This document shows, piece after piece, positions 47,201 to 56,729 of a stretch of 61,954 nucleotides of DNA. The notes beneath the pieces were generated by a model. It ran no database searches. It saw only the letters and a list, made by a program, of their open reading frames with translations, and was not told the origin of the DNA. Position numbers and translations under genes: made by a program. Within the stretch, counting starts at the first letter, position 1, and the number at the start of each line of letters is the position of its first letter. Source of the DNA: Lachnospiraceae bacterium (lineage in GTDB: Bacteria; Bacillota; Clostridia; Lachnospirales; Lachnospiraceae); assembly GCA_017476665.1 (NCBI GenBank), contig JAFUZJ010000004.1, positions 1 through 61,954 of the forward strand. The letters run 5' to 3'.

Positions 47201-50200
47201 GGTACCGTGACGTATCGGTACACGGGAACTACATATGGGGCAGTGGACTACGATTCCGCGACGGTGCCTACGCAGGCAGGAAATTATACGGTGACGGCTA
47301 CTGTTGCTGAAACGGATAATTACCTTGGCAATACGGCTGCTGCTGACTTTACCATCGAAAGAGCGCCAATCACGCCTTCCATTACCATCACGGGCTGGAC
47401 GTATGGCGATACGGCTAATGCGCCTGTTGTTACCGGTAACATAGGTAATGGCGAAGAATCGATCCGCTACACAAACCTCACAGGAACGGCTGTCTATGAC
47501 AGTTCGATCGCTCCGACGGATGCGGGTGACTATAGGGTGACTTACACAGTAGCGCAAACTAATAATTATTTGGGGAATGCTGCTTCCGCTGATTTCACTA
47601 TTGCTCGCCAGGACGTTGATCCGGTCTTTGATCCTGACAATACTAATAGCAATAACGTAATTTTCAACCCTGCCACGGTTCCAAATGGCGTGACGCCTAC
47701 GGTGACGTTGCTGGATGCCCAGAGGAACACGATTCCGACAACGGAATATAAGGTGGCCACGAATGGAGTCGACCATGAAGTGATCATTCAGGATAAACTG
47801 GATGGTGCAGGCACGACTGGTTATGGAAATTATAACATTGCAACGAGCACCATTGTCTATCCTTTCGAGCCCGGTACCGCGACGGTGACCACCGTTCCGC
47901 GCGCTGCCACTTTGACCTATAATGGCGCAAACCAGTCGCTGCTTGCCACCGGCGGTGCCGCAGCGAACGGTTCCATGGCATATGCCATCGGCACGGATGA
48001 TACCACGGAACCTTCTGCTTCGGATTATGTCACAGATTATGATGCTTTGACCGGAAAAGATGCAGGCGATTATTATGTTTGGTATAAGGCAGTAGGAGAT
48101 GGCGAAAATTATCATGACAGCACCCCTGTTTGTTTGCGTGTGACCATTTCCAAGGCGGTATTGACGGTTACGGCAAATGAAAAAGACATTACCTATGGTG
48201 ATGCGCCGGCAAATGCGGGCGTGACTTATGCAGGTTTTCAGGGAAATGAGACCGCGACAGATTTGGACGGTACGTTGACCTATTCTTATACTTACTCCAA
48301 GGGCGGCGACGTGAATGCAGTTGGTAGCGCGACCTACAATGATTTTGCGATCATTCCTTCAGGATACACGAGCAACAACTATAAGATCAATTATGTGAAC
48401 GGTACCCTGCGCGTCAATAAGAAGCCGGTTGACATTACGATCACTACGGCGGATAAGGTTTATGACGGGACGACCAGTGCAGCAGCCAATGCCACGTTTA
48501 CGGCTGCGGATACAGTCTATACAGGCGATGACCTTCGGATCCAGAACGGTACCGCTGCGTTTAGCGATGCCAACGTAGGAACCGGTAAAACAGTGACGTT
48601 TTCAGGGTTTGCCCTTGCCGGGGACTCCGTTGGAAATTACCTGTTGAATAGTTGTACGGCTACCGCAACGGCAGACATTACGGCGAAAGACGTAACGGTA
48701 ACAGGCATTCGTGCATCTGACAAGGTTTATGACGGTACGGCTGTTGCTGAGATGAATTATGGCAGTGTGAGCTTTACAGGCTTGGTTGACGGTGAAGATC
48801 TGACTATAACGGTTACCGGAACGTTTTCCGATGCTAACGCGGGAGAAGGAAAGACGGTATCAATCACAGATGCTGCATTGGTGAACGGCACGAATGGTCG
48901 GGCAGATAACTATCATCTGACCTCCTTCAACACGACAACTACTGCTGATATTACGGCTCGCCCCATCACCATCACGGCGGGCAGTGACGCGAAAACCTAC
49001 GATGGGACGGCATTGACCAGGAATACTTATGACGCGGTTTATACCGGCGATGCGACGAAGACTGCTCTGGCGGCAGGGGATGTTTTGGAAGTGACTGTTT
49101 CCGGCAGCCGGACGGCGGCAGGCAGCAGTGATAATACGGCCAGCGGCGCAGTGATCAGGAATAATAACGTAGATGTGACTGCAAACTACCAGATCACTTA
49201 TGCGAAGGGAACGCTGACGGTCAACAGAAAAGCGGTGACCATCACCGCCAGTGATGCAAGCAAGACCTATGACGGAACCGCGTTGACTGAAAGCGGGTTT
49301 ACCGCGACGGCTTTGGAGGCAGGAGACAATCATACCTTTACTGTGGTGATGACGGAAGAAAGTACCATCACCAAGGTGGGAACGCAGCCCAATGTGATCG
49401 CGACCGTTGATGGCGTAGCGGTATCGACTGAAAGTGCAACCGAAGTCGGCAACTATTTTGTGACCATTGAAAACGGAGCGCTTACCATAACTGCGAAAGC
49501 GCTGACCGTTACGGCAGATGCACAGTCCAAGCCCTATGGCAAGGCTGACCCGGCCCTCACCTATACGACAGATGGCCTGGTGGCAGGTGACAGCGTGACA
49601 GGAGCACTCACCAGGGCAGAGGGTGAGAATGTCGGGACTTATGAGATTGGCCAGGGGACACTGACGGCAGGCGCCAACTATGTGATCAGTTATACAGCGG
49701 CGCTCCTGACCATCAACAAGGCAAATGCCGACACCACGGCACCCACAGCCAACGCGCTGACCTATGACGGAACGGCACAGGCTCTGGTAACGGCAGGAAC
49801 GCCCACAGGCGGAGCGCTTGTTTACAGCACGGACGGTGTGACCTACAGCGAGACGATTCCCACGGCAAAGAATGCCGGACAGCATACGGTTTATTATAAA
49901 GTGACCGGTGACAGCAACCACAATGATAAAGAAGCACAGACTGTGACCGTGACCATACTCGCGAAGACACTTACTGTCACAGCGGATGCAAAGAGCAAAG
50001 TGTATGGCGGGGAGGATCCGGCGTTCACTTACACAAGTGCAGGTCTGGTGGAGGGAGACAGCATTACGGGAGCCCTTTCCAGGACGGCAGGTGAGAATGT
50101 GGGAGCTTATCCGATCACGCAGGGGACTCTTACGGCAGGAGATAATTACAGCATCACATACAATGGTGCGAATCTGACGATCACAAAGGCAGATGCTTCC

Positions 50201-53200
50201 GTGACGACAGCGCCGACGGCTAAGACATTGACCTACACCGGTGCCGCGCAGGCACTTGTAAACGAAGGGACTGCAAATGGCGGCACGATGATGTATGCGC
50301 TGGCAGCAGACGGGGAAACTGCACCGGCGGAGGCATACAGTGTATCCGTTCCGACTGCGGTCAATGCCGGTACTTATACGGTGTACTATAAGGCTGCGGG
50401 TGACAGTAACCATACGGATGCGGAAGCGGCACAGGCAGTGGTCACCATTCAGCGCAAGGAATTGGCGGTCGTTGCGGATGCACAATCCAAGATTTATGGG
50501 ACATCTGATCCGGAACTGACATTTACCTATGAAGGATTGGCAGAGGGCGATGCGTTCTCGGGACAATTGTCTCGCGAGAGCGGCGAAAATATCGGTCAAT
50601 ATGAGATTGCACAGGGTACCTTGAGCGCGGGGACCAATTACAGCATCACATACACCGCAGCATTCCTGACGATCGGTAAGGCGGATTCGGTCATTACTGC
50701 CGTACCGACTGCAAAGACACTGATGTATACAGGTGCTGCGCAGGAGCTTGTGAATGCCGGCAATACAGCGAACGGTACCATGTATTATGCGTTGGGCGAG
50801 GCTGATGCGGTAGCAGACTTTGACGGCACCTCGGAATCAGCGAATAAGAAGTGGAGCACGGCGATACCTGCGGTTAAGACGAGCGGGACTTACCATGTGT
50901 GGTATATGGTTGTCGGCGATAGCAATCATAACAATACCATGCCGGTGCATATAACGGTTTCCGTTGGAAAGAAAGAGATCGGGATCGATTGGTCTGATCA
51001 GAATTTGACTTATAACCAGGCGGCACAGAAGCCGAGCGCTGCGACCGAGACAGGAAGTCTGACCGAGGGTGATGACGTAACTGTGATCGTAAGCGGAGAG
51101 CAGACGAATGCAAATACGACGGAGACTCCTTCTTATACTGCAACGGCTGTACTTGCGGGAGCAGATGCCGGAAATTATCAGATCAAAGCAGATCAACAGA
51201 CTGCAACATTTACCATCAGCCCTAAGGCGCTCACGGATGGGATGCTCATGTTGGCGGACCCCTCCTATGTGCATGACGGGGAGATAAAGACGCCTGTGAT
51301 TACGGTAAAGGATGGCGGGATCACTCTGACGGCAGAGCAGGATTATGCGGTAGACACAACTTCCACTCTGAGCAGTGCGGATTACGGAACTTACGAGATC
51401 CTCGTGACCGGCAAGGGTAATTATACAGGCAGCGCCAAGCAGGCGTGGGAGATCACGGACGACAAAGCACCTGACATAGAAATCAAAGTAGAGACAAGTA
51501 CCTTTAAGAGTTTTCTGAACACAATCTCCTTTGGATTGTTCTTTAACCGGACCGAAAACGTTACGATCACTGCAGCGGATGCGGGGAGCGGCGTGGATAA
51601 AGTGTACTACATTACCTCCGGCACCTCAGTTTCTACGGTGGAGGAGCTGGTAACCCTTGCAGGAGATAATTGGACGGAGATTGAAAACGGCGGAAGCTTC
51701 GGCAAAAATCCGGAAGCCAAGTACATTGTCTATGCAAAGGCAGTGGACAATGCCGGAAATGTAAATTATGCATCATCCGAAGGGATTGTGCTGGATGCGG
51801 TGAAGCCTGTAGTTGAGGTGGCAGGCAGTTCTGCGAAACAGGAGTATAATAAGGCGGTTACATGGACCGCATCTGATGATTACTTGAAGAACGTGGTAAT
51901 TACGTTCACAGCAGAAGGTGAGACTGCCGAAAATGAAATCTATCACAAGGATACAGCGGTGGAGCAGACTCTGCTTGCCGGAGAGAGTGCATTATCAGAC
52001 CTTGGAAGTTATACGATCAAGGCAGTGGATAAGGCAGGAAACGAAACGGTGGAGACATTTACCATCACCGGAAGAGAGGCAGAGATTTCAGGCAGCGAAA
52101 AGAGCGCAGTCTTTGAGGCTGGCAAGACTTATGACCTGTCACAGCTCTTTAGCGTGGAGGAAGGTGTGGATATAAGCACCTATGAGATCGTAGCGAATGC
52201 CGATGAGAGCATTGCGGCAGGCGCAGGAACCATTGCGGGCGATCAGCTCACCATCACGAAGGCCGGTTTGTTCACTATCCGGGCGACCATTGCAGAGGGG
52301 GTAACAGACACAGAAGCAAAGGAATATGTCAAAGAGACAACTGCGCAAGCAAAATTGACTGTAGGCAGGGCAGACGGAACTGCCGGTATCACGGTGGCAG
52401 ATGTAGTGTATGGAAGAGGTCTGACGGTTGTCACAAGCAGCAGTACCAACGCAGGAGCTGCCCCCAAGGTTATTTATACTATGATCGCAGATGCTGCAGG
52501 CGCGGAGATTGCCGAAGCAGACCGTACTACAAGTGAAACAAAGCCTGTACTTGTCGGTACATACAAGGCGGTTGTATCCTATGCTGCAACGGGGCTTTAC
52601 AATGCGGTAAGCGCAGAAACGACCTTTAAGATTACGCCTGCTGTGCTGACCGTGACAGCAGATGCAAAGGAAAAACCTTACGGCAGCAGTGATCCCGTAT
52701 TGACATACACCGTAACGGGACTGGCATATGAAGATGTGGCAGAGACAGTCATAACCGGCGCGTTGGACAGAGCAGAAGGCGAGAATACCGGAGTTTACAA
52801 AATCGGACAGGGTACCCTTAGGTCGAACAGTAATTATACCATCAGCTACACAGGGGCAGACCTGACGATCTCAAAGGCAGCGGTGGAGGTTAAGACGATA
52901 GCTGTACCGGTTGAGGTTTCCAGCGCGGGTGTACAGAATAAGATCATTAATTTAAAAGATTATCTGGTACCCGATGCGGCTTTGGCACAGACAGAAGCAG
53001 CGGATGGTACGCCTGGGGGTGCAAAGATTGAGCTGGCTGGGGAGCTTGCCGACTATATCACTGCCGGAGAAATGAGCGGAACGGAGTTCAGTTTCAATGT
53101 GGCGGAAAGTGAGAGTGGATTGACCGGACAGATAATCCTCACCATCACAAGTCCCAATTATGCGGATTATAAGCTTATGATCAATCTTGTATCCGCAAGG

Positions 53201-54142
53201 AAGGTGACTCAGGTAGTGGTGGAGAGCGAAGATGTGGAAGAAACCGCAGTGGAAACTGTGGAGGTACCTGCCCTTGAAGAATTCACTGAGGCACAGCCCG
53301 AAGCCACCGTGGAAGTGAAGATGGAAATAAAGTTGGAGAGCGAAGAAACGGTCGAGAAAGAGCTGGGTACGGCTGCCCTGGCCAAGATCAAGAATGCCAT
53401 CACCAAGGCATTCGGCGGCGTGGCAGGCACGGAGCTCTCCCAGGAGTATCTGGACATCACCGTGACCAAGAGTGTGAACGGCGGTACGCCGCAGGAGATC
53501 GCAGATGTGAACCGTGTGCTGGAGATCGCGGTGGGCTATGACCTGACCGGTAAGTACAATCCGATCATAATTCGCGAGCATGGCGGTGCGGTGAGTCAGT
53601 TCACGAAGCTAAGCAGCAGGCCGACGGCAGGCAGCTACAGGGACGGCACCTTCTATGTGTCAGGCAGCGGCAAGAGCGGTGTGATCTATATTTACGCAAG
53701 ATACTTTTCTACCTACACTGTAGCATACACCACCGCGGCATCTTATCAGGTGACCTTTGACGATGCCACCGGTGATGAAAAGGCAGGCAGCCAGAACAAT
53801 ATCGAGCAGGTGATCGTGGAGACCGGCGCAAAAGCTGCGAAGCCCGCAGATCCGGAGCGGGACGGCTATGATTTTGTCGGCTGGTACATCGAGGGAACAA
53901 ATACAAAGTGGAACTTCGATACCGCAGTGACCGGTGACATCACTCTCGTAGCGCATTGGGACGAAGAGGATGACGATGAGGAGGAGATCGTGCCCGTACC
54001 TGCACCTGTGGTCACGGAAGTACCCAGATCACCCAAGACGGGCGATGTACTTCCTGACTATGTACTCTGGATGATGATCGTTGCGGCAGGGCTCTCTGTG
54101 GGCGGCTCTGTGGTTTGGGGACGCAGGAAAGAGCAGGAATAA
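44285..54142 (+). CDS. giant repeat-rich cell-wall-anchored surface protein
   Basis: A 3285-residue secreted protein. A signal peptide (MRLKVKKAVAIMMAWLMVFN, cleavage near LQALAA) is followed by an acidic stretch, a beta-rich domain (about 60-215), a Gly-rich beta-helix-like region (about 430-570, GGTVYAEG/GGSVTAIGGG repeats), and then YDG and MBG-type repeats (about 630-2390). After an Ig-like block (about 2390-2600), a further MBG unit and a Glu-rich linker come an InlB-type beta-grasp repeat (about 3150-3225, RDGYDFVGWY) and the anchor: RSPKTGD (Ser3249), a hydrophobic helix and RRKEQE. SPKTG is a variant of LPxTG, so sortase anchoring is expected; no sortase gene is in the window. AGGAGAG precedes the ATG. 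Adhesion is likely but not shown. Confidence 0.9.
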   Translation: MRLKVKKAVAIMMAWLMVFNMTPLQALAAEDSVPDTEEEAIETVDEELSEAVSEAVESAVAETTEISMPAFEPDTVTIDGVAITVSAPEGVFPEGAALSVKKVAVWEQGRVEEAVEAERDTNVNVAVSYTFDITVLDADGNEIQPMDGSKVKVSFALAEVADENLNTNVYHVSENEQTGELEAEALNVTQEITEETGEATTATVETDGFSFYTVEFTYEQKQYVMNGDSTVALADILDYVGLTGTATAVEVSDSTLFSASDESGEWIVTAHQAFTSTEWMKVTIDGVEYEIVVTDAVNVNYQEASWNGEKVVYSTKSASATPVTTSTTTLGSSGSTTWYVVNSDVDFGSTRIVVNGTVHLILCDGKTMTAGGGISLFQGNSLYIYGQTANTGTLIANHSDNRNAGIGAEYSETAGDFVMHGGTVTAEGGSAGTGIGGGGANPGSSGGNVTIYGGNLRAVGSTSGAGIGGNTSYGQGGYVKIYGGTVYAEGKGKSETWGIQTASGIGGGSGGTGGTVEIYGGSVTAIGGGTFSRYTTWGNEKKTAYGIGSGGGADDNGTLTIAEGATITTGTNSGSATVKYQSFAGGNLSDGDRDVYMKIEFLHSHSWSYSASGDTITATCVGEGECSVGTQTLKLGVSATSKTYDGSTITASISKSAGWTTANGFGADPTITYSPDNSANVGTYTASVKVGTATATKQFTINPATMSVTANGYSGTYDRTAHGITVTAPSGADVKYGTTNGSYTLNASPTYIDAGTYTVYYQVTKANYTTVTGSKTITISPKEVGLNWGTTTFPYDGSSHVPTATATGLISGDACTVTVTGGQTNVGSYTATASGLSNGNYELPSAKTTTFQITPKSVTITAKAQTITYGGSIATGTGQVTVSTGGLISGDSLTAINLTPSTDNATTSGTITPSAAEIKKGNTDITSNYNITYTAGDLTINKASISPVVSITGWTYGAAANVPSITSGNPGSGTVTYRYTGTTYGAVDYDSATVPTQAGNYTVTATVAETDNYLGNTAAADFTIERAPITPSITITGWTYGDTANAPVVTGNIGNGEESIRYTNLTGTAVYDSSIAPTDAGDYRVTYTVAQTNNYLGNAASADFTIARQDVDPVFDPDNTNSNNVIFNPATVPNGVTPTVTLLDAQRNTIPTTEYKVATNGVDHEVIIQDKLDGAGTTGYGNYNIATSTIVYPFEPGTATVTTVPRAATLTYNGANQSLLATGGAAANGSMAYAIGTDDTTEPSASDYVTDYDALTGKDAGDYYVWYKAVGDGENYHDSTPVCLRVTISKAVLTVTANEKDITYGDAPANAGVTYAGFQGNETATDLDGTLTYSYTYSKGGDVNAVGSATYNDFAIIPSGYTSNNYKINYVNGTLRVNKKPVDITITTADKVYDGTTSAAANATFTAADTVYTGDDLRIQNGTAAFSDANVGTGKTVTFSGFALAGDSVGNYLLNSCTATATADITAKDVTVTGIRASDKVYDGTAVAEMNYGSVSFTGLVDGEDLTITVTGTFSDANAGEGKTVSITDAALVNGTNGRADNYHLTSFNTTTTADITARPITITAGSDAKTYDGTALTRNTYDAVYTGDATKTALAAGDVLEVTVSGSRTAAGSSDNTASGAVIRNNNVDVTANYQITYAKGTLTVNRKAVTITASDASKTYDGTALTESGFTATALEAGDNHTFTVVMTEESTITKVGTQPNVIATVDGVAVSTESATEVGNYFVTIENGALTITAKALTVTADAQSKPYGKADPALTYTTDGLVAGDSVTGALTRAEGENVGTYEIGQGTLTAGANYVISYTAALLTINKANADTTAPTANALTYDGTAQALVTAGTPTGGALVYSTDGVTYSETIPTAKNAGQHTVYYKVTGDSNHNDKEAQTVTVTILAKTLTVTADAKSKVYGGEDPAFTYTSAGLVEGDSITGALSRTAGENVGAYPITQGTLTAGDNYSITYNGANLTITKADASVTTAPTAKTLTYTGAAQALVNEGTANGGTMMYALAADGETAPAEAYSVSVPTAVNAGTYTVYYKAAGDSNHTDAEAAQAVVTIQRKELAVVADAQSKIYGTSDPELTFTYEGLAEGDAFSGQLSRESGENIGQYEIAQGTLSAGTNYSITYTAAFLTIGKADSVITAVPTAKTLMYTGAAQELVNAGNTANGTMYYALGEADAVADFDGTSESANKKWSTAIPAVKTSGTYHVWYMVVGDSNHNNTMPVHITVSVGKKEIGIDWSDQNLTYNQAAQKPSAATETGSLTEGDDVTVIVSGEQTNANTTETPSYTATAVLAGADAGNYQIKADQQTATFTISPKALTDGMLMLADPSYVHDGEIKTPVITVKDGGITLTAEQDYAVDTTSTLSSADYGTYEILVTGKGNYTGSAKQAWEITDDKAPDIEIKVETSTFKSFLNTISFGLFFNRTENVTITAADAGSGVDKVYYITSGTSVSTVEELVTLAGDNWTEIENGGSFGKNPEAKYIVYAKAVDNAGNVNYASSEGIVLDAVKPVVEVAGSSAKQEYNKAVTWTASDDYLKNVVITFTAEGETAENEIYHKDTAVEQTLLAGESALSDLGSYTIKAVDKAGNETVETFTITGREAEISGSEKSAVFEAGKTYDLSQLFSVEEGVDISTYEIVANADESIAAGAGTIAGDQLTITKAGLFTIRATIAEGVTDTEAKEYVKETTAQAKLTVGRADGTAGITVADVVYGRGLTVVTSSSTNAGAAPKVIYTMIADAAGAEIAEADRTTSETKPVLVGTYKAVVSYAATGLYNAVSAETTFKITPAVLTVTADAKEKPYGSSDPVLTYTVTGLAYEDVAETVITGALDRAEGENTGVYKIGQGTLRSNSNYTISYTGADLTISKAAVEVKTIAVPVEVSSAGVQNKIINLKDYLVPDAALAQTEAADGTPGGAKIELAGELADYITAGEMSGTEFSFNVAESESGLTGQIILTITSPNYADYKLMINLVSARKVTQVVVESEDVEETAVETVEVPALEEFTEAQPEATVEVKMEIKLESEETVEKELGTAALAKIKNAITKAFGGVAGTELSQEYLDITVTKSVNGGTPQEIADVNRVLEIAVGYDLTGKYNPIIIREHGGAVSQFTKLSSRPTAGSYRDGTFYVSGSGKSGVIYIYARYFSTYTVAYTTAASYQVTFDDATGDEKAGSQNNIEQVIVETGAKAAKPADPERDGYDFVGWYIEGTNTKWNFDTAVTGDITLVAHWDEEDDDEEEIVPVPAPVVTEVPRSPKTGDVLPDYVLWMMIVAAGLSVGGSVVWGRRKEQE
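49495..50950 (+). repeat. tandem MBG modules in the surface protein gene
   Basis: Three consecutive units start with LTVTADAQSKPYG (49498), LTVTADAKSKVYG (about 49969) and LAVVADAQSKIYG (about 50461), with a period of 465-495 bases. Each has an MBG part with GENxGxYxIxQGTL and then a second module with TAP-type YTGAAQ/YDGTAQ and VTGDSNHND. A fourth MBG part lies near 52640. The similarity suggests internal duplication. Confidence 0.8.
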
Positions 54143-54155
54143 TATTCAAAGCAGC

Positions 54156-54195
54156 AGACCGGGGACTTCATATATGAGCCCCGGTCTTTCCTTTG
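54156..54195 (+). terminator. terminator after the giant surface-protein gene
   Basis: AGACCGGGG (54156-54164) pairs perfectly with CCCCGGTCT (54179-54187), with a 14-base loop and TTCCTTTG behind it. Strong stem, weak T-tract. Confidence 0.7.
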
Positions 54196-54211
54196 CAACA
54201 AAATAAAAATG

Positions 54212-54240
54212 TGGAAGAAATGAGCGTATCGTGTTATAAT
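54212..54240 (+). promoter_or_regulatory. promoter for the Rpn-type gene
   Basis: TGGAAG (54212-54217), a 17-base spacer and TATAAT (54235-54240), with TGT in front giving an extended -10 (TG at 54232-54233). The start codon lies 38 bases on. Confidence 0.55.
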
Positions 54241-54278
54241 ATAAGTGCGAGGAGAGGGTGCGGAAAGGAGCATATCAT

Positions 54279-55247
54279 TTGACTGAAAAAAACTCAAAAA
54301 TGACTTTAGACGCGGCGCTGAAGGAGATCGAAAGACTTCAGGCGCAGAATGCCGCTCTTCGTGGAGCAGGGAAGGCAAACCGGGAGGCAAAGAATTCTGT
54401 ATTCCTTGACCTGTTCAAGCGCAAGGAGTATCTGTTGCAGTTGTACCAGAGCCTGCATCCCGATGACAAGGATACATCGGAAGATGATCTGACGATTGTA
54501 ACGATTGAGAATGTCCTCACATTCAAGCATCATAACGACCTTGGTTTCCTGCGGGGGAAAAAGAACCAAAAGCTATTGATCATGGCGGAGGCACAAAGCA
54601 GCTGGTCTATCAATATACTGTTCAGGCTATGGGAATACGTGATCGACACCCTTATGAATTATTATATTAATAATGGATATGACTTGTATAGTACACCAAA
54701 GCTGGAGATTCCGGACGTGGAAACCTATGTCATCTATACCGGAAAAGCAACACCGAAGATTTTGCTGTCGAAGGATTTGGAAACGGATGAACAGGGAAGA
54801 TATATCCTGTCACTCAACAGGGAGTTCTTTGGTGGAGTTGCGGGCAAGCCGGAGCTTACAGCAAAAGTGATCTATCTGAAGAATGGGACAGGGATATTAG
54901 GAGAATATATCCGTTTTTCACAGATTTTTGATGAACAGTTGGGAAAGTATAAAGAAGATCAGAGCAGGGCAATGCAGGAGATTATCAGGATATGCCAGGA
55001 TGAGGGAATTTTGGTAAATTATCTTGCAAAACACAGAACGGAGGTGGAGAAGATTATGTTGACAATGGTGAGCCCGGAGTATATTGAGAAAGCAGCTCAG
55101 AAGACTGCAAAAATCCAATCGGCTATTGAGGCTATGAGATCAGTTGGGATTTCAGAGGAGGAAATTAAAAGTTATCTTGTCCAAAAATTCGAGATTACCC
55201 CCGGCTATGCCCAGAATTGCCTTGATGCGGACTGGGAGGATGAGTAA
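54279..55247 (+). CDS. Rpn-family PD-(D/E)xK nuclease
   Basis: The 322-residue protein has an N-terminal coiled coil (LDAALKEIERLQAQNAALR), then the Rpn/YhgA-type nuclease core with FLDLFKRKEYLLQLYQSLHP, VLTFKHHNDLGFLRG and LLIMAEAQSSWSINILFRLW (the Glu-x-Gln of the family), and a helical C-terminus. Rpn proteins promote RecA-independent recombination in E. coli and are often numerous in Lachnospiraceae, where they are called putative transposases. The frame opens at GTG 54258, but AAAGGAG before TTG 54279 fixes that start. It is flanked by its own promoter and terminator. Confidence 0.8.
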   Translation: MTEKNSKMTLDAALKEIERLQAQNAALRGAGKANREAKNSVFLDLFKRKEYLLQLYQSLHPDDKDTSEDDLTIVTIENVLTFKHHNDLGFLRGKKNQKLLIMAEAQSSWSINILFRLWEYVIDTLMNYYINNGYDLYSTPKLEIPDVETYVIYTGKATPKILLSKDLETDEQGRYILSLNREFFGGVAGKPELTAKVIYLKNGTGILGEYIRFSQIFDEQLGKYKEDQSRAMQEIIRICQDEGILVNYLAKHRTEVEKIMLTMVSPEYIEKAAQKTAKIQSAIEAMRSVGISEEEIKSYLVQKFEITPGYAQNCLDADWEDE

Positions 55248-55290
55248 TCGGTAGTATGCTTCCAAAATTGGCATTTGGCGAAAAGGTTGG

Positions 55291-55328
55291 AAGGGTAGAG
55301 TGTTCCGGCATTCTACCCTTTTGTTTTA
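55291..55328 (+). terminator. terminator after the Rpn-type gene
   Basis: AAGGGTAGA (55291-55299) pairs perfectly with TCTACCCTT (55312-55320), followed by TTGTTTTA. It ends the accessory island before argD. Confidence 0.8.
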
Positions 55329-55380
55329 TAGCCACCTGCCATAATCTCGTGACAAAAGTTATAAAATGAAGATACATGAC

Positions 55381-55410
55381 TTGTGATTGTGCCACTGTTT
55401 GTGATACAAT
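55381..55410 (+). promoter_or_regulatory. promoter for argD
   Basis: TTGTGA (55381-55386), an 18-base spacer and TACAAT (55405-55410), with TGA in front giving an extended -10. The start codon lies 58 bases on. No clear ArgR box is seen. Confidence 0.6.
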
Positions 55411-55468
55411 ATCTGCGAAGAAGAGAAAGCGGTTTGATCAATTTATTTTAGAAAGAAGGATAAGGAAC

Positions 55469-56686
55469 ATGAGTGACGCACAAAATAAAACAGATATGAA
55501 AACCTATATTGACGAGGCGGAGGCTGCCCTGCTTCACACCTACAACCGTTACCAGATCGTGCTGGATCGTGGCGAGGGCACATACCTCTACGATATGGAG
55601 GGTAAGAAATATCTGGATTTTGTGGCAGGAATCGCTGTGTTTGCGTTGGGCTATCACTATCCCGGCTATGACGATGCGCTGAAGGCGCAGATCGACAAGC
55701 TGATCCACACGTCCAACTATTATTATAATGTGCCGGCCATCGAGGCGGCTAAGAAGATTAAAAAGGTTTCCGGGATGGACCGGGTGTTCTTCACCAACTC
55801 CGGCGCGGAGGCGCTGGAAGGCGCGCTGAAAGCGGCCAAGAAATACGCCTGGCTGAAGGACGGAAAGCAGGATCATGAGATCATTGCCATGAATCATTCC
55901 TTTCACGGAAGAACCGCAGGAGCCCTTGCTGTGACCGGCAACCCCAAGTACAGAGAGCCTTTTGAGCCGCTGTTTGGAACCGTGAATTTCGCGGAACTCA
56001 ATGATTTTGAGAGTGTGAAAAATCTGGTCACGGACAGGACCTGTGCCATTATTTTGGAGCCCGTACAGGGCGAGGGTGGACTGACGCCCACCACCGAAGA
56101 ATTCTTAAAGAGTGTGCGCGCACTCTGCGATGAAAAGGATATTCTGCTGATTTTCGATGAGGTGCAGTGCGGCATGGGCAGAACCGGCTATATGTATGCA
56201 TGGCAGCGCTATGGGATCAAGCCGGACATTATGACCAGCGCCAAGGCTCTGGGCTGCGGCGTGCCCGTGGGTGCTTTCATGATGACAGAGCGCGTGGCGC
56301 AGCATTCCCTGAAAAACGGCGACCACGGTACCACCTACGGCGGAAATCCCCTTGCCTGTGCAGCCATCAATAAGGTGCTTGACATTTACGAGCAGGACCG
56401 GATCGTGGAGCACGTGAATCAGGTGGCGCCTTATCTGGAGAAGCGCCTGTGCGAGCTGAAGGACAAGTATGACTGCATCACCGAGCACAGAGGCATCGGG
56501 CTCATGCAGGGGCTTAAGTTTGACCGCCCGGTAGGACCGATCATCAACAGGGCCGTGGAGAAAGGCCTGCTGCTCATTAATGCGGGTGCGGACATTATCC
56601 GTTTTGTGCCGTCTCTGATCATCACGGAGCAGAATGTAGATGATATGATCGCAATTCTGGATACTTGTATCGCGGAGTTGCTGTAG
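55469..56686 (+). CDS. argD: acetylornithine aminotransferase
   Basis: The 405-residue PLP enzyme converts N-acetylglutamate semialdehyde to N-acetylornithine. Class III aminotransferase features are FTNSGAEALEGALKAAKKYA, the PLP-binding IFDEVQCGMGRTGYMYAWQR and the Schiff-base Lys in MTSAKALGCGVPVGAFM. The frame is open upstream to 55376, but GGATAAGGAAC and family length favour ATG 55469. About 16 kb of accessory genes separate it from argB. Confidence 0.95.
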   Translation: MSDAQNKTDMKTYIDEAEAALLHTYNRYQIVLDRGEGTYLYDMEGKKYLDFVAGIAVFALGYHYPGYDDALKAQIDKLIHTSNYYYNVPAIEAAKKIKKVSGMDRVFFTNSGAEALEGALKAAKKYAWLKDGKQDHEIIAMNHSFHGRTAGALAVTGNPKYREPFEPLFGTVNFAELNDFESVKNLVTDRTCAIILEPVQGEGGLTPTTEEFLKSVRALCDEKDILLIFDEVQCGMGRTGYMYAWQRYGIKPDIMTSAKALGCGVPVGAFMMTERVAQHSLKNGDHGTTYGGNPLACAAINKVLDIYEQDRIVEHVNQVAPYLEKRLCELKDKYDCITEHRGIGLMQGLKFDRPVGPIINRAVEKGLLLINAGADIIRFVPSLIITEQNVDDMIAILDTCIAELL

Positions 56687-56729
56687 GCAGGCGGAGCGGT
56701 TTACAGTCTGACAGGAGATTTGAATTTTT

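Noticed and set aside
46958-48115. 385-codon minus-strand open frame inside the giant gene
   Set aside because: Same reason: it is an antisense shadow of repeat coding sequence.
48860-50599. 579-codon minus-strand open frame inside the giant surface-protein gene
   Set aside because: Antisense of repetitive Thr/Ala-rich coding sequence; Cys/Arg-rich nonsense product with no start signal.
49495-50950. Possible CRISPR array from regularly spaced repeats
   Set aside because: The repeats are hundreds of bases long, imperfect and in frame within a coding sequence; they encode protein modules.
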